Positions 24,191 through 32,861 of a stretch of 64,000 nucleotides of DNA are shown in pieces. This DNA comes from Corynebacterium sp. CNCTC7651 (lineage in GTDB: Bacteria > Actinomycetota > Actinomycetes > Mycobacteriales > Mycobacteriaceae): assembly GCF_021496665.1 (NCBI RefSeq), contig NZ_CP071246.1:1612001-1676000 (forward strand), given 5' to 3'. The position numbers and the translations under genes are program-made. Under the pieces are notes generated by a model. That model saw only the letters and a list, made by a program, of their open reading frames with translations. It was not told the origin of the DNA and made no database searches. Each line of letters opens with the position of its first letter. Within the stretch, counting starts at the first letter, position 1.

Positions 24191-26761
24191 CTACCGGCGC
24201 GTGTTTTCCCCGATTACGCTGGGCAGCACCAGCGGAGCATCCCCCAGCAGCGCCTTTAGGTTGCCGTCGCGCTCCACCGCGCTGGTGACGGCCTTCACCT
24301 TGCTGGACTTCTTGCCCTGCTGGCCAGCCCCACCGGCGCCCGCGCCCGCGGCCATGGGCACCGCACCCGCCTGCGCCGCGTGCCTGCCACCCGCCTGCCC
24401 CGGAGAACCCGCCTGCCCGCTGGCACCCGCGCCGCTCACGCCGCCGCTAACACCACCCGCAGCCGACCCCAACGGCCCGCCGGCACCACCCGGCAGCGAC
24501 CCCTGCGGCAACCCCGCACCGACGCCTCCAGCCGCACCCGCACCGCCAACGCCACCCACTGCACCCGCGCCGAAGCTGCCCGGGTTGAAGCCGCCAAACC
24601 CGCCGACACCCGCTGGAGACCCCGCGCCCAGGTTCAGACTGCCCACGTTGAAACCGCCCGCCGGCACGCTGCCCATGCCCGCGCCGCCAGCCTTTCCGCG
24701 AACACCGGCAGCACCCGGCGCGCCAATCCCGCCGAATCCGTCCATCCCGCCGAGAACGTTCGTGGCACCCTGCGGCAGCGTCATGCCGCCGAGCCCCGCC
24801 GGCGTTGTAGACCCCGGCAGCGCGTGCTTCCCGCCTGCTCCAAAGCTGCCAGGCCCTGCGCCCGAGCCCGCACCAGCGATACCACCGGCTCCAGTCCCGG
24901 CCCCGACACCCGGACGCGCCGTCCCGCCAATCACACCCGCATTCCCGCCGGGACCAGCACCCGCGCCACTGATGCCAGGGGTAACACCCGCACTAGCAAA
25001 CCCGCGGCCGGTCCCGGCACCGGCACCCGGCCCCGCGAATCCAGCCGGCATGCCTCCGGCAGCTGCTGCGCCATCACGCGCCGCGTTCACCCCAGAAGCG
25101 CCAACCCCCTTCGCGCGGCCAACGCCACCAACACCGCTAGGACCAGCCGCCGACGCCGGCGACCACTTGGTGCTCCCCGATCCGCCCGCGCCACCCAGCG
25201 TGGGCAACGAGAACGGGGCCGCGCCCGCAGCAGCGCCAGCGCCACCGAGCAACGCACCCGCACCGAGACCGAGCCCCACGCTCGGCAGCACGGGCCGCGC
25301 ACCCGCGCCAAGACCAACCCCGGAACCAACCGACGCACCAGCACCCGGCACCGACGCGTTCGGATCCGTCCATGTGATCTCCGGCAGCGGCTCCCTGTCC
25401 TCCAGTCGGTGCCGCCCGCCCTTCTCACCTCCCGGCACTACCGGCGGCACGCTCTCACCAATCCGCGGCACACCAGCCGACCTACCACCAGCGCCCCGAC
25501 CGGCCACCGCGCCACCAATCCCGGACGCGATCTTCCCCAGCCCACTAAGCGGCGACGCACCCGGATCCCCCGGCGAACCTGCACCAGCACCAGCGCCGGA
25601 ACCACCCCCCGACGCACCAGCACCACCCACCAACGCCCCCGGATTCAGCGACGGCGGCATGGACGGCGAAGCCACAGCTGCAGCCTGCGTGGCAGTCGCA
25701 CCGGCCGAGATTGCCTCCAGCACGTCCCGGTTCGGCCTCCCGTACGCGCCCACCACCTCGGTCGGTGTGGTGGCACGCGCCAAGTCGCCATGCCCGCGCG
25801 CGGTCAACGCCTCCTGCAGCACTTGCGGCAGCGGGGACGCCTCAAACGAAGGTGCCGCCGGCTCCGCAATCTCCCCGATCCGGAACGGATCCCCCGTAAT
25901 CACCGCCAGGTCCGGCAACAGTTGCGTGAACGCCGGCACCGTCGACATCAGCTGCGCGCTCATGCGCGGCCCGAACGATGCCAAGTAGCTTTGCTCAATC
26001 AACGGCTTCGCCGGCGGCGGCGCGGCAACATACGCGGCCATCACCGCAGAGGCGAACACCTGCTCCGATGCCGCCACGGTACCCAGCGCCTCCACATGCC
26101 CCGCCATCGCCCGAGACCGCGCGCCCAACGTCCCAGCCGCACGCTGAATTTGGTTGACGCGCTGCTGCGCCCGCTGCACCCACTGCGTCTCAGCCGACGA
26201 TGCCAACGCGCTCTTTGTCCGAAACAGAGCCTCCGTCGCCCCGGCCGTCTGCATGGACACCTTGTGCCACGCCATCGCATCCGCACCCACAGCCGCCGTG
26301 TTGGTGCCAAGGAGCTTGTGGTGCAGCAGCATCAAGTTCGGCTCATACCCCGCCGCCGGCGTCGGCGGCGTAAACCGCGAAGCCCGCGGGTTCGCCGCGC
26401 CCACATTGGGCTTGAAGTCCCCCGGCACCGCCCGGTACGCCGCAGTCCCCGGCGCGTTCACCACATCGAGCGCCCGCGCCAAAGACCCGTCCGCTCGCAC
26501 CGTGTTCTGCAGGTTCGTCTCCGCAACCTCAGCCGCATCCAGCATATGCCGCGCCAGCACACCCACCGCCTCAGGCGCGTAGAAGCCGGAGACGTGCCCC
26601 AGCCGCTGCCCCACCTCCCGCAGGCCGGAAACCAGCGAGAACGCCCCCAGCGCCGACGTCCCGCGGCAGCCTGACGCAGCGTTCAGCCTCCCCGCCTCCG
26701 CGCGCAGCGAGGCAATCGCTTGCTCCACCGACGTTTGATCCACCAGCATCCGAACACCCAT
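24191..26761 (-). CDS. Large protein with helical N-terminus and glycine/alanine-rich C-terminus (PPE/Esp-like architecture)
   Basis: This 856-residue protein has a helical N-terminal region (about residues 1-340) with AEAGRLNAASGCRGTSALG, several predicted long helices and no signal peptide. A region of about 450 residues very rich in Gly, Ala, Pro and Ser follows (about 365-810), ending in the conserved-looking tail KVKAVTSAVERDGNLKALLG. Mycobacterial PPE and ESX-associated proteins share this layout, but the PPE motif and a clear WxG are not seen, and no ESX secretion gene is nearby. The start at 26761 follows GGGGGAGA by about 6 nt. The repetitive part is probably length-variable. Function unknown. 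Confidence 0.8.
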   Translation of the reverse strand: MGVRMLVDQTSVEQAIASLRAEAGRLNAASGCRGTSALGAFSLVSGLREVGQRLGHVSGFYAPEAVGVLARHMLDAAEVAETNLQNTVRADGSLARALDVVNAPGTAAYRAVPGDFKPNVGAANPRASRFTPPTPAAGYEPNLMLLHHKLLGTNTAAVGADAMAWHKVSMQTAGATEALFRTKSALASSAETQWVQRAQQRVNQIQRAAGTLGARSRAMAGHVEALGTVAASEQVFASAVMAAYVAAPPPAKPLIEQSYLASFGPRMSAQLMSTVPAFTQLLPDLAVITGDPFRIGEIAEPAAPSFEASPLPQVLQEALTARGHGDLARATTPTEVVGAYGRPNRDVLEAISAGATATQAAAVASPSMPPSLNPGALVGGAGASGGGSGAGAGAGSPGDPGASPLSGLGKIASGIGGAVAGRGAGGRSAGVPRIGESVPPVVPGGEKGGRHRLEDREPLPEITWTDPNASVPGAGASVGSGVGLGAGARPVLPSVGLGLGAGALLGGAGAAAGAAPFSLPTLGGAGGSGSTKWSPASAAGPSGVGGVGRAKGVGASGVNAARDGAAAAGGMPAGFAGPGAGAGTGRGFASAGVTPGISGAGAGPGGNAGVIGGTARPGVGAGTGAGGIAGAGSGAGPGSFGAGGKHALPGSTTPAGLGGMTLPQGATNVLGGMDGFGGIGAPGAAGVRGKAGGAGMGSVPAGGFNVGSLNLGAGSPAGVGGFGGFNPGSFGAGAVGGVGGAGAAGGVGAGLPQGSLPGGAGGPLGSAAGGVSGGVSGAGASGQAGSPGQAGGRHAAQAGAVPMAAGAGAGGAGQQGKKSSKVKAVTSAVERDGNLKALLGDAPLVLPSVIGENTRR

Positions 26762-26842
26762 AGATGTCTCCCCCAGAAAAGTTGCGTGCGAGTTCGCCCC
26801 CAACCTTCACAGACTCCCCCGCCCCACGGCTAGAGCCTGCGC

Positions 26843-26858
26843 GTCCACTTCAGTGGAC
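26843..26858. promoter_or_regulatory. Inverted repeat over the promoter of the M20 peptidase gene
   Basis: GTCCACTTCAGTGGAC (7-bp arms, 2-nt spacer) overlaps the probable -10 box GACAAT (26856-26861), so it is a candidate operator. Confidence 0.45.
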
Positions 26859-26867
26859 AATGGGACT

Positions 26868-28034
26868 ATGCAACGCATCGAGATTTCCACCGCAGCTCAA
26901 CACCTCGACCAGATCCTCGCGGACGCGATGATGCTCGTGGAGCACGAATCCCCCTCCACCAGCAAACCCCACCTCAACACCACCCTCGACGCGCTTATCC
27001 AACTCACCACAGACCGCCTCGGCGAGCCCGGCGAGTTCCAGCGCATCGAGACCGACAGCACCCACGGGGACATCGCCGTCTTCACCTACCCCGGCACCCT
27101 GAACAAGCACGTCCTCATCGCCGGGCACTACGACACGGTCTGGCCCGTCGGCACCCTCGCCGGATGGAACCCGCCCGCCAACGAGGACCCGCGCGAGCGC
27201 CTTTCCGGCCCCGGCCTTTTCGACATGAAGGCCGGGCTCGCCCAGGCCATCTGGGCACTCAAGCTTCTCGACGATCACAGCATCCCCCGGCCCCACGTCA
27301 CCCTCATCTTCAACGGGGACGAAGAAATCGGCTCCCCCACCTCCAGCCCCACCATCCGCGAACTCGCCCGCACTGCCGACGCCGGCTTCGTCCTCGAAGC
27401 TCCCCTGAACGGCGCCGTGAAGATCGGCCGCAAGGGCATCGGCAACGTCGTCGTCACCGCGGAAGGCATCGAGGCCCACGCGGGCGTGGAGCCCGAGAAG
27501 GGCGCCTCCGCCATCATCGCCCTCGCGGAGTGGTGTCTCGCCGCCGCCCAGTGCGCCGACCCGGAGCGCGGCACCACCATCAACGTCGGCCTCATCGAGG
27601 GCGGCACCGGCGCCAACGTCATCCCCGGCCGCGCCCAGGCGGTGCTGGACATCCGCCACTGGGATCCGCAGGAGCCTTCGCTTATTAGCGCCTCCTTTGA
27701 CGCCATCCAAGTTTCCGACCCACGCGTCCGCATCACCCAAGACCGCACCTGGAACCGCCCGCCAATGCCCACCACCGACGGCATCGAGCGCCTCTACGCC
27801 CTCCTCAAACAGGAGGCAGAGGCCATGGGCAAAGACCTCGAAGGCGTTGCCGTAGGCGGCGGCTCCGACGCGAACTTCATCGCCGCCGAGGGCACGCCCG
27901 TCATCTGCGGCCTGGGTGCGGATGGCGGCGGGGCCCACGCCCGCCACGAGTTCATCTACCCGGACTCCGTGCCCTTCTTCATGGCCCTCCTCGCCAACGG
28001 CATCGCCGCCGTCGGCCGCGACTGGGAGAAGTAG
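26868..28034 (+). CDS. M20-family metallopeptidase (glutamate carboxypeptidase-like)
   Basis: This 388-residue zinc hydrolase has the metal-site segments VLIAGHYDTVWPVG (His, Asp), GLFDMKAGLAQA (bridging Asp), LIFNGDEEIGSPTS (catalytic Glu and metal Glu) and a C-terminal His in GGGAHARHEFI. The dimerisation domain between contains GIEAHAGVEPEKG. It resembles carboxypeptidase G2, which removes C-terminal glutamate from folate-like or peptide substrates. No signal peptide. ATG 26868 is preferred: the -10 like GACAAT ends 6 nt before it, suggesting a leaderless transcript. It is divergent from the glycine-rich protein gene. Confidence 0.9.
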   Translation: MQRIEISTAAQHLDQILADAMMLVEHESPSTSKPHLNTTLDALIQLTTDRLGEPGEFQRIETDSTHGDIAVFTYPGTLNKHVLIAGHYDTVWPVGTLAGWNPPANEDPRERLSGPGLFDMKAGLAQAIWALKLLDDHSIPRPHVTLIFNGDEEIGSPTSSPTIRELARTADAGFVLEAPLNGAVKIGRKGIGNVVVTAEGIEAHAGVEPEKGASAIIALAEWCLAAAQCADPERGTTINVGLIEGGTGANVIPGRAQAVLDIRHWDPQEPSLISASFDAIQVSDPRVRITQDRTWNRPPMPTTDGIERLYALLKQEAEAMGKDLEGVAVGGGSDANFIAAEGTPVICGLGADGGGAHARHEFIYPDSVPFFMALLANGIAAVGRDWEK

Positions 28035-28051
28035 TCAGCGCCCGCTATCAA

Positions 28052-28627
28052 CTAGCGCCCGATTTCCTCCGGCGTGCAGATGGTTGCCACCCGGATGAAC
28101 TCCTCCGGCGCCCCCATGTCCCGCAGCTTGTAGCTGTTGAAGCACACATAATCCGCCGGCTGCTTCTTCCCGTCCGGCTGAATGCGGGACCACGCCCCGT
28201 TCACAAAGCGGAAGTGCTCAACCCAGTCGGACTGCGCGGCACCCACCTTCGCAAACTGCCCGTCGCAGTACATCACCGTGGTGCCCAGCGGCCCCGGCCA
28301 GCCCGGCACCGCGCTGTCAAACTCCTGGGCCTCGCACGACCCGCGCTGCGCCTTCGCCCCGGGCAAACCGAATTGCTTGGCGATCCCCTGCGGCAACTGC
28401 ACAATCCCCTGCTGAACCGCCCAGAACGATCCACCCGCCACGAGCGCGAGCACGCCGAGCGTAATCCCGACGATCGCACCCGCGCTCAACTCGGTTTCAC
28501 TCGACGAGAACTCCGAGGACGCAGCTTCGCCCGCTGCAGGGTCCTGCTCCGCAAGAGCAGGCGTTGCGACGACAACAGAAAGAGTCAGCGCGGCAGCGGC
28601 GCTGAGTGCAAGCGCTGGTTTCTTCAT
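28052..28627 (-). CDS. Secreted or membrane-anchored hypothetical protein
   Basis: This protein of about 191 residues begins MKKPALALSAAAALTLSVVV with cleavage likely after ATPALA. A second hydrophobic segment follows (about residues 48-72, AGAIVGITLGVLALVAGGSF), so the domain beyond it probably faces the cytoplasm or stays membrane-tethered. The C-terminal half has four cysteines (SCEAQEF, MYCDG, YVCFNSY, TICTPEE), which suggests disulfides and an extracytoplasmic location. No family is recognised. The start just inside the longer frame is chosen for the clean signal peptide. Confidence 0.7.
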   Translation of the reverse strand: MKKPALALSAAAALTLSVVVATPALAEQDPAAGEAASSEFSSSETELSAGAIVGITLGVLALVAGGSFWAVQQGIVQLPQGIAKQFGLPGAKAQRGSCEAQEFDSAVPGWPGPLGTTVMYCDGQFAKVGAAQSDWVEHFRFVNGAWSRIQPDGKKQPADYVCFNSYKLRDMGAPEEFIRVATICTPEEIGR

Positions 28628-28652
28628 ACCCCCAACCATAGACCGGATCGCA

Positions 28653-28958
28653 TTATCCCCACCTGCGGTCTATGAATGCGGGCCGCGTCCCCTCCGGCAC
28701 AAGCATCGTCCCCCACAACCCGACAATGATTGCAGCGCCGACGATGACCCACCACCACGCCCCCGACGGCTTGCCGAAGAGCTTCGAGCTCACGAGCCAA
28801 ACGACGGACGGAATAATCAGCGCCACACCGAGGAGCACGAGAGACCTCCAATCCCCCTCTCTGGTCGATGTCACGAGCAACACCAACCCGAACGCCAGTA
28901 GTGCCCACGCGCGCTCATTCTGGCGTTTGTTAAAGTCAAAAATTCGAAAGAATCTCAT
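28653..28958 (-). CDS. Small membrane protein
   Basis: This 101-residue protein begins MRFFRIFDFNKRQNERAWAL and has three hydrophobic helices (about 18-32, 40-58, 66-86). It is upstream of the secreted protein on the same strand. Function unknown. Confidence 0.65.
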   Translation of the reverse strand: MRFFRIFDFNKRQNERAWALLAFGLVLLVTSTREGDWRSLVLLGVALIIPSVVWLVSSKLFGKPSGAWWWVIVGAAIIVGLWGTMLVPEGTRPAFIDRRWG

Positions 28959-29052
28959 GCCCTACCTGCCGATTTTGGTTTTTCTCACCATCGCACTACT
29001 GTTACAACACGTTGCAGGGAGCAATCAAGCGACAACGCAACAAACTACATAT

Positions 29053-29125
29053 TCCTCCATAGCTCAGTTGGCAGAGCATTCGACTGTTAATCGAAGGGTC
29101 ACTGGTTCGAGCCCAGTTGGAGGAG
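29053..29125 (+). tRNA. tRNA-Asn (anticodon GTT)
   Basis: Acceptor TCCTCCA pairs with TGGAGGA, D arm GCTC/GAGC, anticodon loop CTGTTAA with stem TTCGA/TCGAA, T arm CTGG-TTCGAGC-CCAG. The anticodon GTT reads asparagine codons. CCA is not encoded. Confidence 0.93.
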
Positions 29126-29129
29126 CAAT

Positions 29130-29171
29130 TAAAACCCCGACGGCCACAAGCTTGCTGGCTGTTGGGGTTTT
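29130..29171 (+). terminator. Terminator after tRNA-Asn
   Basis: AAAACCCC pairs with GGGGTTTT, with inner pairing between ACGGCCA and TGGCTGT. Located directly after the tRNA. Confidence 0.8.
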
Positions 29172-29410
29172 CGCGTTTCTGGCTACCCACCGCCGTTGCA
29201 AAAGTTCCAGACCGTTTTGTCGTGGGATTGTCGTCGTGCCCCAAACAGACGCCCAGAGCGGGATAAGTAGCAATGTGTGTTCCTTTGGCGTGTCGTCGGC
29301 GAGGATCCGGCCGAAGATGTTTAGACCACGTGTTTAGTAACGGTGTGGTGGGTTTCGGGTAACACCCGGGTGGGTTTCGGGTAACACCCGGGTGCTGTGG
29401 GGGTTGGGGG

Positions 29411-30179
29411 TTAGGTTGTCAGTCGCATGTTGTCTCCTTCGAGTGGGATGATTTCGGCGCCGGCGACGAGGCGGTTGAGGATGGATTCGGCGATGACGGC
29501 GTCGGGGATGGATTTGTACCACTCATCTGGTGTGAACTGGGATGTCACGATTGTGGATCCTCGGTGCTCTCGCTCGGCAAGGATGGTCAGCAGTTGGTGG
29601 GCGGTTGCGGCATCGATTGGGGTGGTGAGGAAATCATCAAGCACGAGCACATCCGCGGTGTGGAGTTCCTCGAGGAACTTCATCCGCTCTAGGTCACCGT
29701 GTTTGAGCACTGCTAGGTGGTTGGCCAGGGTGTCGGTGCGGAAGAACTTGGCTGTGTAGTCCTTTCGGCAGGCGGCGTTGAGCAGTGCGAGTGCGAGGTA
29801 GGTTTTGCCGACGGAGGATTTGGCCTTAGATGACAATGTTTTGCGCGCTTTGGCACCATTGGCAGTGAGCGAGTCGGGTGATTTGCTCTTTGTTGATGGT
29901 GCGGCTGGGCGCGTAGGTGATTTCTTCAATACAAGCATCGGGATTTGGCGATCGGGATGCTTTGAGCAGTTTGTTGACTCGCCGTTCGCGCTTGGCCGCG
30001 ACCTCTTTATCGAGTGCGTAGAGCACTTTGTCGGAAAATGACCAGTCGTCGAATTCGGGGTCGGCGGCGATGTCGATGACGCTTTGGCCGAATGCGGTCA
30101 TGCGCAGGCTGGTGAAGACCGGCAGGACGGATTCATCCAGGAAGCGTGCGTTGGCTGATGCTGGTTGTGGCGGGATCAT
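29411..30179 (-). pseudogene. istB: istB, ATP-binding helper of transposition, broken at the P-loop
   Basis: The 5' part (from 30179) reads to AHCQWCQSAQNIVI and then meets a TAA near 29827. The family continues in another frame with SSVGKTYLALALLNAACRKD (the rest of Walker A), then VLVLDDFLTT (Walker B) and RLVAGAEIIPLEGDNMRL to 29411. A stop and one extra base within the Walker A region separate the two. IstB is an AAA+ ATPase needed for IS21 transposition, so the element is probably unable to move by itself unless frameshifting restores the protein. Confidence 0.85.
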
Positions 30180-31810
30180 TGGGTGGGGCCTTTCTTCGTG
30201 AGGTTTTCCAAGCTGAACTGGGCGGCACCGCCGAGGTAGGCGCCGCGCGTGTCACGAGCCGGCGCCGGAGTAGTGCTTTGTACTGGTGTGGTGTCCCTGG
30301 CGGGGGGTGTCGTGCCGGTGGGGCGGGTGGTGTGGTCTTTGCGGACCGCGGCCATCATGTTCTTCACCGCGGTGTAGCTCACTGCCCGGCGAGCACCGCC
30401 CGCATCTATGAGGCGACGACAGGCTTCTTCCAGGACGAGCTTGTCGCGCTTGCCCATGGTCAGCACGTTGCGGCACGACTGGTGCGCCTGGGCCGGTATC
30501 GCTTTCTGGGCGATCATCTCCGCGATGACTTCTTTGGTGGCAGGGCCTATGCGTGAGGCTTCGCGTAGGAAGTACTCACTCGTCCACAACCCCCGGGTGT
30601 CAGCCATGTTCGCGGGCACGTGGTCGGTGTCGGTGACATACACTGCGCGTTGACGCGCGACCTGGTGGGTTGCGACATGCTCGCCGGCGTCGAAGATGGT
30701 GAGGACGTCACCGGTGATGCGCACATCCACAGTGCGACCTACCAGCTGGTACGGAACCGAATACCGGGCGGTGTTGACGGTGATGTGGAAGTTCGGTGCG
30801 ACTTTGGCCCGTTTCCACACGGTGCGCTGCCACGTGGTGGCGGGTAGTGCGGCGAGTTGGTCGCGTTCGTACTCGTTGAACACCTCACGGCGACTTGTGT
30901 CCTGGTTGCGAAACGGAGTGGCGGTGTTGATCGCATCGACCAGTGCACGGATTCTGGTGTTGAGCTCATCGATGTCAACGCACTGGTGACCATCGAGTGC
31001 GTGAATGACCTTCTGGGTGACGATCTTCACCGCGGCTTCCACACTGGCTTTGTCTTTGGGTCTTTTCGCCCGCGCCGGCAAAGCGGCGGTGTTGTAGTGC
31101 TCCAGAAACTCCTCATAGGTGGAATTGACCCGCCGGTTGCGATCAGCAGCACTGATCGAATTCGACGCCGTCGACGCATTATCCGGCACGATAACCTCTG
31201 CCACCCCGCCGAAGTAGGAAAACGCCTGCACATGAGCTGAAAGCCAGGACTGTTGGCGCTCATCGGGGCAGGCGCAGGCGAAGATCATCCCCGAATACGG
31301 CAGCGAGGCGACGAACACGCTGACTTTCGGGCCCTGACCTGCGGTGGGGTCGAACAGGCGCATCTTAGTGCCCGCCCAATCGACCTGCATCGTGTGTCCC
31401 GGGGCGTGCGTGATCCTGGCTGTCAGCCCCGTAGCATCAACGTGCTGCGCCACGAGCTGGCGGAAACGCTCGTAACTGTAATAACGCTGCCCATCAGCAG
31501 CCGGGGTGGCAGTGTAGCGGCCCCACAAAACCTGCAGCGTTACTTTGTGCCTGCCGGTCCTGGCCTTGGCCACGGCATCGTAATCGATCGGGACGAAATC
31601 GCCCTGGCCGGTGCTGCGCCCATCATGAAACAGCCCGGCTAATGATTCACTGCTCAATCCCGCGAGTTGGGCTTCGGTAGTGATCCCTGAAGCTTCGAGC
31701 GCCTCGCGGGCTTTTTGAACTGTGGTGTGCGAACACCCCACGGTGGTACGGATTTGGCGGACGGACCAACCTTTGAGCACAAGGTCCATCACCGCCCGGT
31801 AATCAGTCAC
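30176..31810 (-). CDS. istA: IstA transposase (IS21 family, DDE)
   Basis: This 544-residue transposase has an N-terminal helix-turn-helix (MDLVLKGWSVRQIRTTVGCS) and a DDE catalytic core: D in HTMQVDWAGTKMRLFD, D in VIVPDNAST and E in KASVEAAVKIV. The C-terminal region has the Mu-type beta-barrel (YSVPYQLVGRTVDVR). The GTG at 31810 follows GAGGAG by 7 nt. It overlaps istB by 4 bp. The frame is intact. Confidence 0.92.
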   Translation of the reverse strand: MTDYRAVMDLVLKGWSVRQIRTTVGCSHTTVQKAREALEASGITTEAQLAGLSSESLAGLFHDGRSTGQGDFVPIDYDAVAKARTGRHKVTLQVLWGRYTATPAADGQRYYSYERFRQLVAQHVDATGLTARITHAPGHTMQVDWAGTKMRLFDPTAGQGPKVSVFVASLPYSGMIFACACPDERQQSWLSAHVQAFSYFGGVAEVIVPDNASTASNSISAADRNRRVNSTYEEFLEHYNTAALPARAKRPKDKASVEAAVKIVTQKVIHALDGHQCVDIDELNTRIRALVDAINTATPFRNQDTSRREVFNEYERDQLAALPATTWQRTVWKRAKVAPNFHITVNTARYSVPYQLVGRTVDVRITGDVLTIFDAGEHVATHQVARQRAVYVTDTDHVPANMADTRGLWTSEYFLREASRIGPATKEVIAEMIAQKAIPAQAHQSCRNVLTMGKRDKLVLEEACRRLIDAGGARRAVSYTAVKNMMAAVRKDHTTRPTGTTPPARDTTPVQSTTPAPARDTRGAYLGGAAQFSLENLTKKGPTQ

Positions 31811-32080
31811 AACTGGACTCCTCTGGCAATGCCGCGCGCCCTGTAGTCGCGCGGTCACCAGCATCGTCCCCCAAGGCGTTACTGGATACTCACCATCGCG
31901 TTACTCGAAACCCACCACGGTGTTACTAGATAAACCCGCGCAACACGAAGATTCGTTACCTATCGCGCGATCAACCTCGGGTGAACAACTCTTACGAGAC
32001 CCAAGCAGAAGCGAACCAAACAATGTCGGACCGAGTCGGCGGCTTGGCGGTCCTCTATGCCGGAATATTAGAATGAAAAT

Positions 32081-32635
32081 ATGACTTATTCGACATACGC
32101 AGATTTCATTCGAACTATTTTCAATGAAGTCAGAGGGACCCTAGCCGAGGACATTGGCGCACAGATTGTGGCGATAACGGCCACCTTCATTTTTCTCACT
32201 CCAAAGGTCTTAAAGGCCTTGGATGCTGGAGAGAAGCGCTTCGGAGCTAATGCCTATTTCGACAAAGCCGACTGGTTTAGAGAACGGGCCAGCAGGGAAA
32301 CCGACCCCCTAAAAATAGCCATTCTTTACCGCAAATATACCGAGAACATGTCGCTCGGTAACTGGGCCTTGATGGCGGGTTGGTACGTGTACCCCTTAGC
32401 CGCCGGGATTACAATCACGACAACGATATTCATTTCTACCCTGGCGGCAAACTGGTACCTTTCCTGCGGTTGGGCATGGCCATTCAAATTCGCAACTGTT
32501 GCATTGGCTTTGGCGGCTGGGGTTGCAACCTCGCTAGTGGTGGCCAAAATTTGGGTAGATTGGAATCGGACGAAGGCTCGCATCCCCTCCCTCACCACTG
32601 TTGGAAAGCAGCAGTTTTTGGGGCCTCACAAATGA
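32081..32635 (+). CDS. Hypothetical membrane protein
   Basis: This 184-residue protein begins MTYSTYADFIRTIFNEVRGT. Three hydrophobic helices are likely (about 26-42, 90-118 and 126-152), with a charged segment RERASRETDPLKIAILYRKYT between. No family is recognised. Its codon use is less GC-biased than that of core genes, and it lies between the IS21 element and the polysaccharide locus, so it may be acquired. Confidence 0.65.
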   Translation: MTYSTYADFIRTIFNEVRGTLAEDIGAQIVAITATFIFLTPKVLKALDAGEKRFGANAYFDKADWFRERASRETDPLKIAILYRKYTENMSLGNWALMAGWYVYPLAAGITITTTIFISTLAANWYLSCGWAWPFKFATVALALAAGVATSLVVAKIWVDWNRTKARIPSLTTVGKQQFLGPHK

Positions 32636-32848
32636 TCTACACAACTAACGGCCGCGATCGAGCCGAGCGGAGGTTTTGTTGTGAACTGGGTCGATTCGGC
32701 TCTCTCGAGGTGCCGGACAATGCCAAGGTTGTTGTCTAGCACGCTGAATGGATGCGCACTGCCGAACTTGCCTGATCACTAAACTGGGGCGGTTCGATCT
32801 ACCTCACACTTTTGACCACCATCGCCCTGCGTCCTATCTACTTGTGTG

Positions 32849-32854
32849 CATAAT
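32849..32854 (+). promoter_or_regulatory. -10 box of ugd (leaderless)
   Basis: CATAAT ends 7 nt before ATG 32862 and settles the start against the longer open frame. Confidence 0.55.
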
Positions 32855-32861
32855 CGACTGC

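Larger units (their letters stand above)
29331..31934. mobile_element. IS21-family insertion sequence
   Basis: An istA/istB pair on the minus strand is bounded by imperfect inverted ends. The left end has TAGTAACGGTGTGGTGGGTT then TCGGGTAAC; the right end, read inward, has TAGTAACACCGTGGTGGGTT then TCGAGTAAC. Each end carries extra subterminal copies ending in GTAAC, as usual for IS21 elements. The exact outer bases and the target duplication could not be fixed. It sits between tRNA-Asn and the polysaccharide locus. Confidence 0.85.

Noticed and set aside
24380..26674. A 764-residue Arg/Pro-rich plus-strand frame
   Set aside because: Antisense to the glycine-rich protein; the Arg/Pro content follows from GGC/GCC codons on the other strand.
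29064..29273. A minus-strand frame containing APPTGLEPVTLRL
   Set aside because: This is the well-known false ORF made by translating a tRNA gene (tRNA-Asn) backwards.
32380..32739. A 119-residue plus-strand frame over the hypothetical membrane protein
   Set aside because: It overlaps the better supported frame 32081-32635 and lacks a ribosome site.
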